The notes: generated by a model not told the origin, from the letters alone. A DNA stretch of 25,256 nucleotides from an uncultured Lachnospiraceae bacterium (GCA_910587085.1 CAJUMC010000046.1:1-25256); one strand, 5' to 3'. Positions 16,324 to 25,176 are shown, counted from the first letter of the stretch. Translations and numbers: made by a program.

Positions 16324-17598
16324 ATGATACAGGCGTACAATCATTTTTTAGTGGAATACTCTTCCAGGCTTTCTTCCCATTCCTCCGCCCATAAGCAGAA
16401 GGAGCTCCGGGATGTCTACACCCGCATCGTCAGCATGAACCGGCATTCCGCCTGGTATAAGCTTGACCTCTCCAAAGAGAAACGTTTTTATTCACTCACC
16501 CTAAAGGATTCCGCACTGACACTCTCCGAGCGACTGACGGCGCTATCAGACGTTTTTCAGAAGCCATCCGCAGTGCAGAGCGTCCGCTCGTCGGATTCCG
16601 CTTCCGTTACTGCTTCTCTGCTGGATCGCTCTGCGAATTCCTTTGCTGAGCCCGTAGCTATCCGCGTGCGGAGTCTGGCTCAGCCGCAGGTCAATGAGGG
16701 GCAGTTTCTGCGGTCGAATGGCGAGGGGCCGGCCCCGGCTTCCTATCACTTCACCGTTCAGTCTGATGCGGAGAGCTATGAATTTTCCTACAATATCAGC
16801 TCATCGTCCACAAACCGTGAACTGATGACAAAACTGACGGATTTCATCAACAAGTCCAGCGTTTCGATCCGCGCTTGCGTCGAGGACAGTCCGGATCAGG
16901 AGTTTTCCCGCATCGTGCTCACCTCCTCGGAGACGGGCGTCCCGGACGGAGAGAGCCAGATTTTTCATCTGACTGACTCCAAAGAGCAGGCGGCAGGGCT
17001 CGTTTCCTGGTTCGGACTTGACCGCGTTGCGCAGCAGCCGTCGAATGCCGTCTTTTCCGTCAATGGAAAGAAATACAGCAACATGCGGAACGATTTTGTT
17101 CTGAACCGGAGCCTTACGGTTCATCTGAAACAGATTCCATACGGTGAAGTAATACTTTCTCCCGAAACAGGAGGAAACCAGGTAGAAAAAGCGCTCGGTG
17201 ATTTTCTTGACAGCTATAATACCATGATTGGTCTGACCAGGAACGGCCCTGCGGGCAACCGCCGTTCCGCCAGGCTTCAGAGCGAGCTCAACCACGTTTT
17301 TTCTTCCGGGCTGGAGGAACTGAATCTCGCCGGTATCCGCAGGCGTGAGGATTTTACGCTGATTTCCGATCCGGAAAGCCTCCGCAGTCCCGAAACGCAA
17401 AGCCGTCTCCGGGCACTTTTTGAGGAGCCGGACGGGCTGCTCGCCCAGCTGTCCCGGAAAATGCAGGACATCGCCCTGAACCCGATGGAATATGTGGATA
17501 AGATTATTATCGCCTACCCGAATCTATCCAAATCGGGCTTTTCCAACCCGTATTCCACCTCGATCTACAGCGGTATGATGTTTAATTCGTACTGCTGA
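16324..17598 (+). CDS. FliD-like (flagellar hook-associated protein 2-like) protein
   Basis: A 424-aa protein whose central part resembles the filament cap protein FliD. An SSDSASVTASLLDRSANSF stretch (about 92-110) is followed by a beta-strand AVRVRSLAQ-like segment (VAIRVRSLAQPQ), a hook-IN-type region with FSVNGKKY (about 243-250), and a C-terminal helical domain with LGDFLDSYNTMI and LSRKMQDIA. The C-terminal NPYSTSIYSGMMFNSYC looks conserved-family-like. No signal peptide is present, as expected for flagellar export substrates, yet no flagellar gene lies nearby and the N-terminal 70 residues are unusual for FliD. It could be a domesticated FliD-derived protein in a non-motile species. 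It stands alone with its own promoter. Confidence 0.55.
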   Translation: MIQAYNHFLVEYSSRLSSHSSAHKQKELRDVYTRIVSMNRHSAWYKLDLSKEKRFYSLTLKDSALTLSERLTALSDVFQKPSAVQSVRSSDSASVTASLLDRSANSFAEPVAIRVRSLAQPQVNEGQFLRSNGEGPAPASYHFTVQSDAESYEFSYNISSSSTNRELMTKLTDFINKSSVSIRACVEDSPDQEFSRIVLTSSETGVPDGESQIFHLTDSKEQAAGLVSWFGLDRVAQQPSNAVFSVNGKKYSNMRNDFVLNRSLTVHLKQIPYGEVILSPETGGNQVEKALGDFLDSYNTMIGLTRNGPAGNRRSARLQSELNHVFSSGLEELNLAGIRRREDFTLISDPESLRSPETQSRLRALFEEPDGLLAQLSRKMQDIALNPMEYVDKIIIAYPNLSKSGFSNPYSTSIYSGMMFNSYC

Positions 17599-17624
17599 CA
17601 CTGTTTATCTGCAGCGTCTTTTTT

Positions 17625-17691
17625 ACGGCGGGCAGCGGACGGAAGCTCCGTACTGAGGCATAGCCCGGAACTTCCGTCCGCTGCCTGCTGT
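17625..17691 (+). terminator. Long hairpin after the FliD-like gene
   Basis: A perfect 15-bp inverted repeat, GGCAGCGGACGGAAG (17631-17645) and its complement (17671-17685), extends outward to about 21 bp with G-T pairs (17625-17645 against 17671-17691). The loop is 25 bases. The stem is followed by TTCCGCTTTC, a poor U-tract, so it is an imperfect terminator. It may also stabilise the 3' end of the message. Confidence 0.5.
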
Positions 17692-17927
17692 TTCCGCTTT
17701 CCCCCCGATCTCCTCCCGCCGCCGGTTTCTCTGCTGTTTCTGCCTTCTCCCCATACTTTCTCCCGCCGCCGAAATGTATGTTCCGGCAGACAAAATATTT
17801 TCCACCGTTTTCCTCAGGCTTTCCGCACCCGTTAACTGCTGCATCTCCCTGCACCGTGCCGAATCCTGCGATAAAAACAGAGGCCTGTACGAAAAATGAA
17901 ATCATTTCTTAACAATTTGTAATTCAT
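17692..17927. other. Non-coding stretch before the subtilase promoter
   Basis: This is the largest part of a 453-bp gap between genes (17599-18051). The first 80 bases are strongly pyrimidine-biased on the plus strand and contain an 11-bp direct repeat, TCCCGCCGCCG, at 17714 and 17761. The last 50 bases become A+T-rich toward the promoter. The open frame on the minus strand across the gap lacks a ribosome site and reads through the hairpin, so no gene is called. Confidence 0.5.
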
Positions 17928-17961
17928 TTGACAAAATAATGCCACCGCGATCTGCTATACT
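17928..17961 (+). promoter_or_regulatory. Candidate promoter of the subtilase gene, extended -10
   Basis: TGCTATACT at 17953-17961 is an extended -10 element. A consensus TTGACA (17928-17933) lies 22 bp upstream of the hexamer, too far for a standard -35, so the extended -10 probably carries the promoter or an activator compensates. The resulting leader is about 84 bases. Confidence 0.45.
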
Positions 17962-17983
17962 TCAATCAGCTTTTACAAACAGA

Positions 17984-18032
17984 GGCGGCCGGAAAGCCGC
18001 CCCGGACAGGTTCCGTACGTATGGTTCCGTAC
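17984..18032 (+). repeat. Leader hairpin and direct repeat before the subtilase
   Basis: A perfect 6-bp stem GGCGGC/GCCGCC with loop CGGAAA occupies 17984-18001. It is followed by a 10-bp direct repeat GGTTCCGTAC at 18009 and 18023 (14-bp period). Both lie in the expected 5' leader, just upstream of the AAGGGTGG ribosome site, and may influence translation or bind a regulator. Confidence 0.4.
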
Positions 18033-18051
18033 ATAGAAGGGTGGTTTATTC

Positions 18052-20313
18052 ATGCATATCAGGAAACACCATGCAGCTTACATATTGTTTGCAGCGGCGG
18101 CAGCGCTGTCCTTTCCGCGGAGTGCGGCAGAGCCGCTGTGCGCCGCCGCTCCGAATCCTGCAGCACCCGCATCGCCGGAAGCAGCTTCTGCTGCGTTCCC
18201 ATCTCCGGTTTCGGACGGATACGCACCGCAGGAGGCTGCCGTCGGGCTGATTGTACTGTTTTCCGCTGCCGCTTCCCCGGAGGAATGCAGTGCGCTGCTC
18301 GCCTCCCTTCCCAGAGCCGAAATCCAGTGGCACGAAAACTCCGCCGCCCTGATCCGGGTTCCTTTCCGTTCGGCCTCCGGCACGCTCGGGCTTCTGTGCG
18401 CAAGCAGCTGTGTTTCCGCCGCCGATTATGACGGTGAAATCGAAATGGCGTCGATCTCCGAGGATGCCTACTCCAACGCCCAGTGGGGCCTGAACAACAC
18501 AGGCTCCTACAGCTTTATCTCGGATATGAATACCTCCACGATACTCAGCGTTCCCGATATCGACATGAACATCCCGGAGGCCTGGGCCTCGTATCCCGCG
18601 CTTGTCACCTCCCCGCGCGAGGTCGTCGTGGCCGTGATTGACACCGGCGTTGACGTGAACCACCCGGATCTGGCCGGAAATATCTGGATCAACCAGGGAG
18701 AGATTCCGGGCGACGGCATCGACAACGACAACAACGGCTTTGTGGACGATATTTACGGCTGGGATTTCTACAACGGCGACAATACCGTCTGCCACTACGA
18801 TGCGGACGGGATACATACGCTTCTGGCGGACAGCGACGACCACGGTTCCCACGTCGCCGGCATTATCGGGGCGGTAAAAGACAACGGCGTAGGAATCGCC
18901 GGCGTGGCCTCCTGCGCGGATATCAAAATCATGGTTCTGAAAATACACGGCGGCAAAAACGGCTCCGGCACAATTTCCAACGCCGTGCGCGCCATCCGCT
19001 ATGCCACGGCCATGAACGCGGATATCTGCAATATCAGCTGGGGCACATCCAAGGAAAACCGTGCTCTTGAGCAGGCCATCCGCGAGTCGGATATGCTCTT
19101 TGTCGCCGCAGCGGGCAATTCCGGCGGAAACAATGACAAGGCGCCTGTCTATCCGGCCAATTATCCGCTTGACAACGTTCTTTCCGTAACGTTTATCGAC
19201 GCGAGCGGCAGGATGTCGGCCAAATCGAATTACGGCTCGTCGACGGTGGATATCGCCGCGCCAGGTGTCCATATTTTCAGCACCTGCGTGGGCGGCTATG
19301 TCTCGCTTTCCGGCTCGTCAATGGCAGCGCCCCACGCAGCCGGCGTTGCGGCGCTGCTGTACTCCTGCGGAAGGTACCAGTATCCGGCCAATATAAAAGA
19401 CCTGCTCTTAAGCACGGCAAAGCCGATTGCAGCGCTGGAGGGAAAGGTCAGATGCGCCGGTATCCCCGATGCCGCGGCCGCACTGGGGACAATCTCCGCT
19501 CTGCGGTACGACTATTATGCTCCAACCCTGACCTTTACACCGGGCTTTGACCGGGAGAATCTTCTGCTCACGGTGAACGCGGCGGATAAAGGCGGTTCGG
19601 GAGTCCGCACCATCCGCTATGCGCCGGGTGTCCGCGAACTCAGTTCGTTCCGCCGCGGCACAGCGGAAACGGCAGTTATTCCGGGCTCGCCCATTGTGCT
19701 GACCAAGGCCGGGAAATATACCTTTTACGTAAGCGACTACGCAGGAAACGAACGCATCGTTGTCTACCAGCTTGCGGACGATCTGCTGGCCCCGTCCGCC
19801 TCCCTCTCCTACCAGGTCGCATTTACCCGGAAATCTATGACCGTGCAGGTGGAGGCCTTTGACACGCAGAGCGGTCTGCGGCTTGTACAGTATGCGGAGG
19901 GCGCGCATGACGCCTCCTATTTCCGCTCCGGGGAGGCCGGCAAGGCAGTTGCCATGAAGGACGGGAAAGGCAGCTTTACGGTGACAAGGGAGGGGAACTA
20001 CACCGTCTATCTTTCCGATTACCGGGGCAACAAGGCGGTTCAGACCATAGAGGTGCGGGTTATTCCCTCTGTTTCGATGACGCTGAACGCTTCGAAAAAA
20101 ACGCTTACCGTCGGAAAAACCTTTGAGCTGCTCCCGGTGCTCAGCCCGGACAGCAGCACGGACAAGCTGAAATTCACCAGTTCCAGCCCTGCCGTCTGCA
20201 GAGTCAGCGCGGCGGGCGTCGTAACGGCGCTCGCCCCGGGCAAAGCCGTAATAACGGTAAAAACGGCGAGCGGCATTGAGAAAAAATGCACGATCACCGT
20301 TAAAACCAGATAG
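18052..20313 (+). CDS. Secreted S8-family serine protease (subtilase) with Ig-like and Big_2 domains
   Basis: A 753-aa secreted peptidase. Residues 1-31 are a signal peptide (MHIRKHH, a hydrophobic Ala-rich core, then AEPLCAAA). An inhibitory prodomain probably spans about 60-125. The subtilisin triad is complete: D197 in AVIDTGVDVNHPDL, H264 in HGSHVAG, and S423 in GSSMAAPHAAGVAALL, with oxyanion Asn356 in AAGNSG. After the catalytic domain come two homologous Ig-like repeats (about 485-580 and 580-670), each ending in a YVSDYAGN or YLSDYRGN motif. A Big_2-like domain (about 671-753) follows, with LTVGKTFEL and GVVTALAPGKAVITVK. No sortase signal or membrane anchor is visible. It likely degrades extracellular protein or matures surface proteins. 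ATG 18052 follows AAGGGTGG by 7 bases. Confidence 0.92.
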   Translation: MHIRKHHAAYILFAAAAALSFPRSAAEPLCAAAPNPAAPASPEAASAAFPSPVSDGYAPQEAAVGLIVLFSAAASPEECSALLASLPRAEIQWHENSAALIRVPFRSASGTLGLLCASSCVSAADYDGEIEMASISEDAYSNAQWGLNNTGSYSFISDMNTSTILSVPDIDMNIPEAWASYPALVTSPREVVVAVIDTGVDVNHPDLAGNIWINQGEIPGDGIDNDNNGFVDDIYGWDFYNGDNTVCHYDADGIHTLLADSDDHGSHVAGIIGAVKDNGVGIAGVASCADIKIMVLKIHGGKNGSGTISNAVRAIRYATAMNADICNISWGTSKENRALEQAIRESDMLFVAAAGNSGGNNDKAPVYPANYPLDNVLSVTFIDASGRMSAKSNYGSSTVDIAAPGVHIFSTCVGGYVSLSGSSMAAPHAAGVAALLYSCGRYQYPANIKDLLLSTAKPIAALEGKVRCAGIPDAAAALGTISALRYDYYAPTLTFTPGFDRENLLLTVNAADKGGSGVRTIRYAPGVRELSSFRRGTAETAVIPGSPIVLTKAGKYTFYVSDYAGNERIVVYQLADDLLAPSASLSYQVAFTRKSMTVQVEAFDTQSGLRLVQYAEGAHDASYFRSGEAGKAVAMKDGKGSFTVTREGNYTVYLSDYRGNKAVQTIEVRVIPSVSMTLNASKKTLTVGKTFELLPVLSPDSSTDKLKFTSSSPAVCRVSAAGVVTALAPGKAVITVKTASGIEKKCTITVKTR

Positions 20314-20364
20314 CACGGCAGGGCTTCCCGTTCCGAAATCAGACTGGAAAACAGCCATCCGTCT

Positions 20365-22164
20365 TTATTTTTCCGCCAGCTTCTCCATTTCGTCGAGATA
20401 TCCGGCAAATACCCTCAGCGCCTTTTCGATCGGCTCCGGTGTACTCATATCCACGCCGGCCATCTTCAGGAGCGAGAGCGCATCCGCCGAGCTTCCTCCG
20501 CTCAGGAACCGGATATAATCCTTTACCGCGCTCTCGCCCTCCGCGAGAATTCTGGCGGAAAGAGCCATCGCCGCAGAATAGCCGGTCGCATACTGATATA
20601 CATAAAAATTGTAGTAAAAATGCGGAATTCTGGACCATTCAAGCGCAATCTGCGGATCTACAGTCGTATCCGGACCAAAATACCGTTTGTTCATCTCATA
20701 ATATTTTCTGTTCAGGATCTCGGCAGTCAGCGCCTCGCCGCGCTCCGCCATCTCGTGAATCATCATCTCAAATTCGGCAAACATTGTCTGACGGTACAGA
20801 GTGGAACGGAAATCATCCATCGCGTGATTCAGCAGTCCTGCACGTTCCTTTTCATCCTTTGTATTCTTCAGCAGATACTGCATCAGAAGCGCCTCGTTGC
20901 AGGTCGATGCCACCTCAGCCACAAAGATTCTGTAATTTGAATAGACCACCGGCTGCTCATGATTGGAATACCATGAGTGGAGCGCATGTCCCATCTCGTG
21001 CGCCAGCGTAAACACACTGTCGAGGTTGCCGGCGTAATTCATCAGGACATAAGGATGCTTTCTTGCCCCCGCCGAATACGCCCCGCTGCACTTCCCCTCG
21101 TTTTCATAGACGTCGATCCACCGGTTCTCAAAGCCCTCCTTCAGATGGCTGCGGTACTCCTCACCCAGCGGCGCCAGCGCCTCATACACGATTTTTTTTG
21201 CTTCCTCAAAGGAAACCTTCCTGTCGGTGCCGCTGACCATCGGGGTATGCACATCATACATGTGGAGTTCGTCCACGCCGAGCAGCTTTTTGCGCACCGC
21301 CATGTAGCGGTACATCAGCCCCATATTTTCGTTTACGGTGCTGATCAGATTTTTATAGACCTCAACCGGGATCTCATTGTCATACAGAGCGGCCTCCATG
21401 GCAGAGCCGTACTTGTGCTGCCTCGCGTAGAAAACCTGCTCCCTGACATGCCCGTAAAGCAGCGCCGCACTGGTATTTTTAAACTGGTCGTACACCGAAT
21501 AAAGCCCCTCGAATGCCGCCTTGCGGACACTGCGGTCTCCGCTTTCGATCAGCCGGATATAATTGCCGTGCGTCAGCCGTATCTCGCCGCCCTCTCCGTC
21601 CGGCACCACCGGAAACTTCAGATCGGCGTTGTTCATGACGGAAAACACCTCCGACGGCACCCGCGCCATATCCCCCGCCGCCGCAAGCAGCTTCTCCTCC
21701 TCGGCAGAAAGCGTGTGCGCCCTGCTTCGGAGCGTCTTCTGAATTTCTCTCTCGTACAGCTTCAGCTCCGGCTTTTCCTCAAAAAATTTACGGTAGGTCT
21801 CCTCCGGCACCGACACAAGCTCCGGCTTCGCGAAGGAATACGCTGCAGAAAGCTCGCTGTAGAACGACATCAGCTGTGCGTGCATCGCCTGGTAAACCGG
21901 ATTTGTTGTATCCTCGTCATGCTTTCTTCCCGCGTAATTTGCCAGGCTGTCCATCAGAACATCCAGCTCGTCACCGCTTTTTAAATAATCGTACAGCAGC
22001 TCCGGGGAATCTCCGAGATGGCCGCGGTATTTTTCCACCGCCTCCAGATATTCCTTCGCTTTCTGAAAGTCCGCATGCCACAGTTCATCGTTTGCATACA
22101 GATCTTCGGTTGCCCAGGTATCTTCCGGGGCAACCTCACTTCTTTTCTTTAATTCCTTCGCCAT
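20365..22164 (-). CDS. pepF: Oligoendopeptidase F (M3 family zinc peptidase)
   Basis: A 599-aa cytoplasmic metallopeptidase with the length and layout of PepF. The N-terminal helical domain runs to about residue 200. The zinc site is HEMGH (H389, E390, H393) in FTLAHEMGHALHSWYS. The third ligand region is RIFVAEVASTCNEALL about 25 residues on, and the C-terminus holds the family stretch RIPHFYYNFYVYQYATGYSAA. It cleaves short peptides, roughly 7-17 residues in studied homologues, in peptide recycling. ATG 22164 follows AAGGAGGT by about 4 bases. It lies 29 bp downstream of the LacI-type gene in the same direction and is convergent with the subtilase. Confidence 0.95.
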   Translation of the reverse strand: MAKELKKRSEVAPEDTWATEDLYANDELWHADFQKAKEYLEAVEKYRGHLGDSPELLYDYLKSGDELDVLMDSLANYAGRKHDEDTTNPVYQAMHAQLMSFYSELSAAYSFAKPELVSVPEETYRKFFEEKPELKLYEREIQKTLRSRAHTLSAEEEKLLAAAGDMARVPSEVFSVMNNADLKFPVVPDGEGGEIRLTHGNYIRLIESGDRSVRKAAFEGLYSVYDQFKNTSAALLYGHVREQVFYARQHKYGSAMEAALYDNEIPVEVYKNLISTVNENMGLMYRYMAVRKKLLGVDELHMYDVHTPMVSGTDRKVSFEEAKKIVYEALAPLGEEYRSHLKEGFENRWIDVYENEGKCSGAYSAGARKHPYVLMNYAGNLDSVFTLAHEMGHALHSWYSNHEQPVVYSNYRIFVAEVASTCNEALLMQYLLKNTKDEKERAGLLNHAMDDFRSTLYRQTMFAEFEMMIHEMAERGEALTAEILNRKYYEMNKRYFGPDTTVDPQIALEWSRIPHFYYNFYVYQYATGYSAAMALSARILAEGESAVKDYIRFLSGGSSADALSLLKMAGVDMSTPEPIEKALRVFAGYLDEMEKLAEK

Positions 22165-22193
22165 AAGACCTCCTTAATACTTATTTTTATTTT

Positions 22194-23246
22194 TTATTCT
22201 TTTGTACCAGTATAATTTCTGCCCGCCTGCCGACGGGTTCCCAGCCTCCCCACGCTCTCCCCCTCCACCAGCTCCACCGGCATCACAATGGTTTCCAGCG
22301 GGGTGGTCATAGGACTCTCCATCAGGCAGATCAGCTGCCGTGCCGCCTCTCTGCCGATCCGCTCCGTGTCCTGCCGGACTGTCGTCAGCTTCGGCTCAAG
22401 CGCCTGCGAGACGGATATCCCGTCATAGCCCGCCACCGAAACGTCCTCCGGTATGCGCAGCCCTCTTCTTTTAATTGCTTTGATCAGGCCGAGCGCTGCG
22501 TAATCATCCGGGGCAAGAATGCAGGTCGGCGGGTTCCTGCCGTCCAGCAGCTGCCCCGCAAGCCGCTCCGCCGCATCGGCGTTCTGGTACTCTCCTTCCA
22601 GAAGATATTCCTCTGGCACCGCAAGTCCGTACCGTGCCATTACGCTGTGAAAACTTACAAGCCGGTTATGCGTCACAACGGAGTGCGTGCCGTGAATGCA
22701 GGCGATCCGCGTGTGTCCTCTTGAAATAATATATTCCGTCAGCTGACGCATTCCGTCGGCATTGTCGGAAAGAATCGAAATGGATTCGTTAAACGACTGA
22801 TCAATCGTGACAACCGGGAATTCCGAATTGATGAGCTCGAGCACCTCCTGGCGGGAAAAGTCCGCACAGGCGATGCACACCCCGTCAAATCCCCGGCTGC
22901 GGCAGTGCTCCAGATAGCTCAGGGATCTCTTGCCCACATTGTGCTCAATAAACGTAATGTCATAGCCGGCTCTTGTGGCCTCCTGACGGAAAGCGGACAG
23001 AATGGATGCAAAATACTCGTTTTTCAGGCCCTGACTGGAGAGCGTGGACAAAAGGAAGCCGATCTGATAGCCTCTGCGCTGTCTCCCGTATTTTGTCCGC
23101 TCTCCCTGTACGTATCCAAGCTCCTCTGCGGCCTTGAGCACCTTCTGTTTGGTTTCCTCCCCGATCTCGCGGTAGCCGTTCAGAACCTTGCTCACGGTTG
23201 CCACCGATACGCCGCAGCGCTTTGAGATATCCCGTATCGTTGCCAA
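22194..23246 (-). CDS. LacI/GalR family transcriptional regulator
   Basis: A 350-aa regulator. TTG 23246 is taken as start because GGAGG lies 7 bases upstream and the DNA-binding domain begins at once (ATIRDISKRCGVSVATVSKV, then LNGYREIGEETKQKV, residues 2-36); the longer frame adds 24 unlikely residues. Residues about 60-330 are a periplasmic-binding-protein-like sensor with the expected RGFDGVCIA, ISRGHTRIACIHG, APDDYAALGLIKAIKRRGLRIPEDVSVAGYDG and LTTVRQD segments. It should bind a sugar or similar small effector and repress target genes. No sugar genes adjoin it; it sits between a membrane protein gene and pepF, so its targets are probably elsewhere or include this operon. Confidence 0.92.
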   Translation of the reverse strand: MATIRDISKRCGVSVATVSKVLNGYREIGEETKQKVLKAAEELGYVQGERTKYGRQRRGYQIGFLLSTLSSQGLKNEYFASILSAFRQEATRAGYDITFIEHNVGKRSLSYLEHCRSRGFDGVCIACADFSRQEVLELINSEFPVVTIDQSFNESISILSDNADGMRQLTEYIISRGHTRIACIHGTHSVVTHNRLVSFHSVMARYGLAVPEEYLLEGEYQNADAAERLAGQLLDGRNPPTCILAPDDYAALGLIKAIKRRGLRIPEDVSVAGYDGISVSQALEPKLTTVRQDTERIGREAARQLICLMESPMTTPLETIVMPVELVEGESVGRLGTRRQAGRNYTGTKE

Positions 23247-23329
23247 TCTGCCACCTCCCTCTGAACACTGCCGGCCCCGGACGGCCGCACTTTCCTTCCA
23301 CTGCCCGCTTATCTTCATCCCAGGTCTGC

Positions 23330-24340
23330 CTATCTGACCCGGACGAACTCACCGAATTCGTCGAGATAATAGACGGTGTCCGCCGTCTCTGTAAAGTATA
23401 TGCTGCCTGCCAGCGCATCCTGATAAAATACATTCAGGCAATAGCAGTCCACTCCGCTGACCACCGTTCTCCACCTGTCGAGCGACAGTCTGCACTCGCC
23501 GAGAGGCGCCGGAAGCATCAGCGAAGCGTGCGGGATGTCTGCCAGAAGCTCGGCCGCCTTCTCCTCCGTCATTGCCCCGTCCTCGTCCGGCTCGTGCCGG
23601 CCGCCGTCAAAATCCGTGCGCTCCCCGTTTTCATAATAGTACAGCTTCCCGCTGACGCGGTCAACCAGCAGTGCATAGTCCTGAACCTTATTCCGGTAGT
23701 AAACACGGTAACGGTAATAAGTGGCGCCGCCGAGCTCCATGTCATTGTCCGACAGTTCAAAGCGGTAGCCTTCCCCGGCCTCCCAGAATGCATCTTCGAT
23801 CAGCTTCTCCGCCTCCTCCAGCGAAACCTCCGCTTCCGGCTGCACCTTGGATGGGGTCGGCGTCGGTTCCGGTGTCGGGGAAAGCGCCGGCGTCAGTTCC
23901 CCGGCAGGGGTATCCGTCGGTACCGGTTCCGGCGTGCTTCCCTCCGGCTCTCCCTCCCCGGTCGGCGCGGCCGGTTCGGTCGGCGTCGGCTCGGGCGTGA
24001 TGTTCTCCCCCGCCTGCTCCGTCGGCGTCGGCGCCGGCGTATTTCCCTGGATTGCAGGGGGCGGCGTCGGTGTTTCCTCTTCCCCCGAACCGCGCTTTTT
24101 AAATGCAAATGCAACCACCAGCACAACAACAGCTACCAGCAGCAGACCAAATAAAATATTGGTCAGCCGATCGTCCTGCCTGCTGCTCCGCTTTCTGCCG
24201 CCCGAAGTTCTGTTTCCGCCCGCGGAACGGCTGCCGCTGCGCCCGGAGCTTCCTCCCGAACCTCTCCCCGTGTTTTTTCCTGTATTTTTTCCCGCGGTTC
24301 TGCCGCTGTTCTGTCCTGATTTTTTCTGCTGTGCAGCCAT
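23330..24340 (-). CDS. Single-span membrane protein with Pro/Thr-rich linker and PepSY-like repeats
   Basis: A 336-aa protein. Residues 1-59 are a basic Gly/Ser/Asn/Arg-rich cytoplasmic tail with GKNT repeats. A membrane helix lies at about 61-82 (NILFGLLLVAVVVLVVAFAF). About 85-172 is a Pro/Thr/Glu-rich extracytoplasmic linker (repeated TPTPPP, APTPTE, EPTPTP-like units). About 173-336 holds two similar alpha-beta units (EEAEKLIEDAF to ALLVDRVSGKLYYYENG, and EEKAAELLADI to GSIYFTETADTVYYLDEFG) that resemble PepSY-type folds, a tentative assignment. ATG 24340 follows AGGGTGA. It is 32 bp after the HAD gene. The function is unknown; it is probably a surface-exposed domain on a stalk. Confidence 0.75.
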   Translation of the reverse strand: MAAQQKKSGQNSGRTAGKNTGKNTGRGSGGSSGRSGSRSAGGNRTSGGRKRSSRQDDRLTNILFGLLLVAVVVLVVAFAFKKRGSGEEETPTPPPAIQGNTPAPTPTEQAGENITPEPTPTEPAAPTGEGEPEGSTPEPVPTDTPAGELTPALSPTPEPTPTPSKVQPEAEVSLEEAEKLIEDAFWEAGEGYRFELSDNDMELGGATYYRYRVYYRNKVQDYALLVDRVSGKLYYYENGERTDFDGGRHEPDEDGAMTEEKAAELLADIPHASLMLPAPLGECRLSLDRWRTVVSGVDCYCLNVFYQDALAGSIYFTETADTVYYLDEFGEFVRVR

Positions 24341-24372
24341 ATATCTTCACCCTTTCTTTTTCCGCAATGTTC

Positions 24373-25122
24373 TCAGAGAACCCCCGGCAGCTGCGCGATC
24401 CTGCGGATATCACCATCCTCGATGGTATAGGTGCTCTCTGCTCCCGCAGCCGGCGCAGCGAGCGCCTTATCGGTCACAAGCAGCACGGAGTCCATTCCGG
24501 CGGCGGCCGCCCCTGCGATATCGCTGCTCCGGTCGTTGCCGACCATCAGAGAAGTCCCGCAGTCAATTCCGAACTGTCTCTTCAGCTCCCCGAAAAATAT
24601 CGGATCCGGCTTGCGGCAGCCGAAATCCGAAGAGATCAGGATGCCGTCAAACCAGGATTCCAGCCCGGTCGTCTTCAGTTCCCCCGCCGTGTAAGCCCGC
24701 TGTGCATTCGAGAGGAGGTAAATGCCTTTGCCGCATGACTTAATCGCCCGGAACAGCTCAAAAACCCCCGGATAAACATGCAGCCGGCGCGTCGCGGTTA
24801 TGCGGTACCAGTTTGCCGTCAGCTCCGCCTCCCTGTCGTCCGCTGCAACGCCGCGGTCTTCAAACAGCCGGCGGAAAATCGGGACAACATCAATTTCCGG
24901 AAATGCTATCGTCTCCCCGGTCGGACGGTACACTAAACCCGTGCGCTCCCGCATCTGCGCATCCATATAGCCGCAGAATGCGCTCCGCAGTTCTCCCGGA
25001 CGATACGCCGCTCCCCGGAATGTATAAAATTTTGCCAGCCTGCGGAATACCTCCGGCGAATCGTCCGCTGTTCTCACATCCGCCAGTGTACCGTAAAGGT
25101 CAAATACTATATTCTGATACAT
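24373..25122 (-). CDS. HAD superfamily hydrolase (phosphatase-like)
   Basis: A 249-aa HAD hydrolase. Motif I is IVFDLYGTL (residues 5-13), with Asp8 as nucleophile but Tyr at the place of the usual acid/base second Asp (DxD becomes DLY), as in haloacid dehalogenases and some phosphatases. Motif II is IYLLSNAQ (Ser), motif III is the Lys in FGCRKPDPIFF, and motif IV is GNDRSSDIAGAAAAGM. A helical cap lies between motifs I and II. The DxY motif points to a 2-haloacid-dehalogenase-like or atypical phosphatase subgroup, and the substrate is unknown. ATG 25122 is chosen since GGAAGGAG lies 7 bases upstream; the longer frame covers the promoter. It is the first gene of a minus-strand run. Confidence 0.88.
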   Translation of the reverse strand: MYQNIVFDLYGTLADVRTADDSPEVFRRLAKFYTFRGAAYRPGELRSAFCGYMDAQMRERTGLVYRPTGETIAFPEIDVVPIFRRLFEDRGVAADDREAELTANWYRITATRRLHVYPGVFELFRAIKSCGKGIYLLSNAQRAYTAGELKTTGLESWFDGILISSDFGCRKPDPIFFGELKRQFGIDCGTSLMVGNDRSSDIAGAAAAGMDSVLLVTDKALAAPAAGAESTYTIEDGDIRRIAQLPGVL

Positions 25123-25147
25123 CCGAATCTCCTTCCTCTCCCTGTCT

Positions 25148-25176
25148 ATTGTACCGGTATTCCGCTGTTTTTGCAA
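25148..25176 (-). promoter_or_regulatory. Promoter of the HAD gene
   Basis: On the minus strand, -35 TTGCAA (25176-25171), a 17-bp spacer and -10 TACAAT (25153-25148) lie upstream of the ATG at 25122. The -10 is inside the longest open frame, which supports the shorter start. Confidence 0.65.

Noticed and set aside
17582..17905. A 107-codon minus-strand frame in the gap before the subtilase
   Set aside because: It has no ribosome site, reads through the 21-bp hairpin, and its composition follows the pyrimidine bias of the region.
18046..19272. A long 408-codon minus-strand frame opposite the subtilase, and similar long frames opposite the 1206-aa gene
   Set aside because: These are antisense shadows of GC-rich coding sequence; the plus-strand subtilase has a full catalytic triad and signal peptide.
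20314..20364. A possible terminator between subtilase and pepF
   Set aside because: Only 3-bp stems with internal loops (GGG-CTT-CCC) and no adjacent T-run were found.
23847..24340. Low-complexity repeats in the Pro/Thr-rich linker as a possible satellite or CRISPR-like array
   Set aside because: The periodicity comes from coding TPTP/EPTP units of a membrane protein, with no constant repeats and unique spacers.
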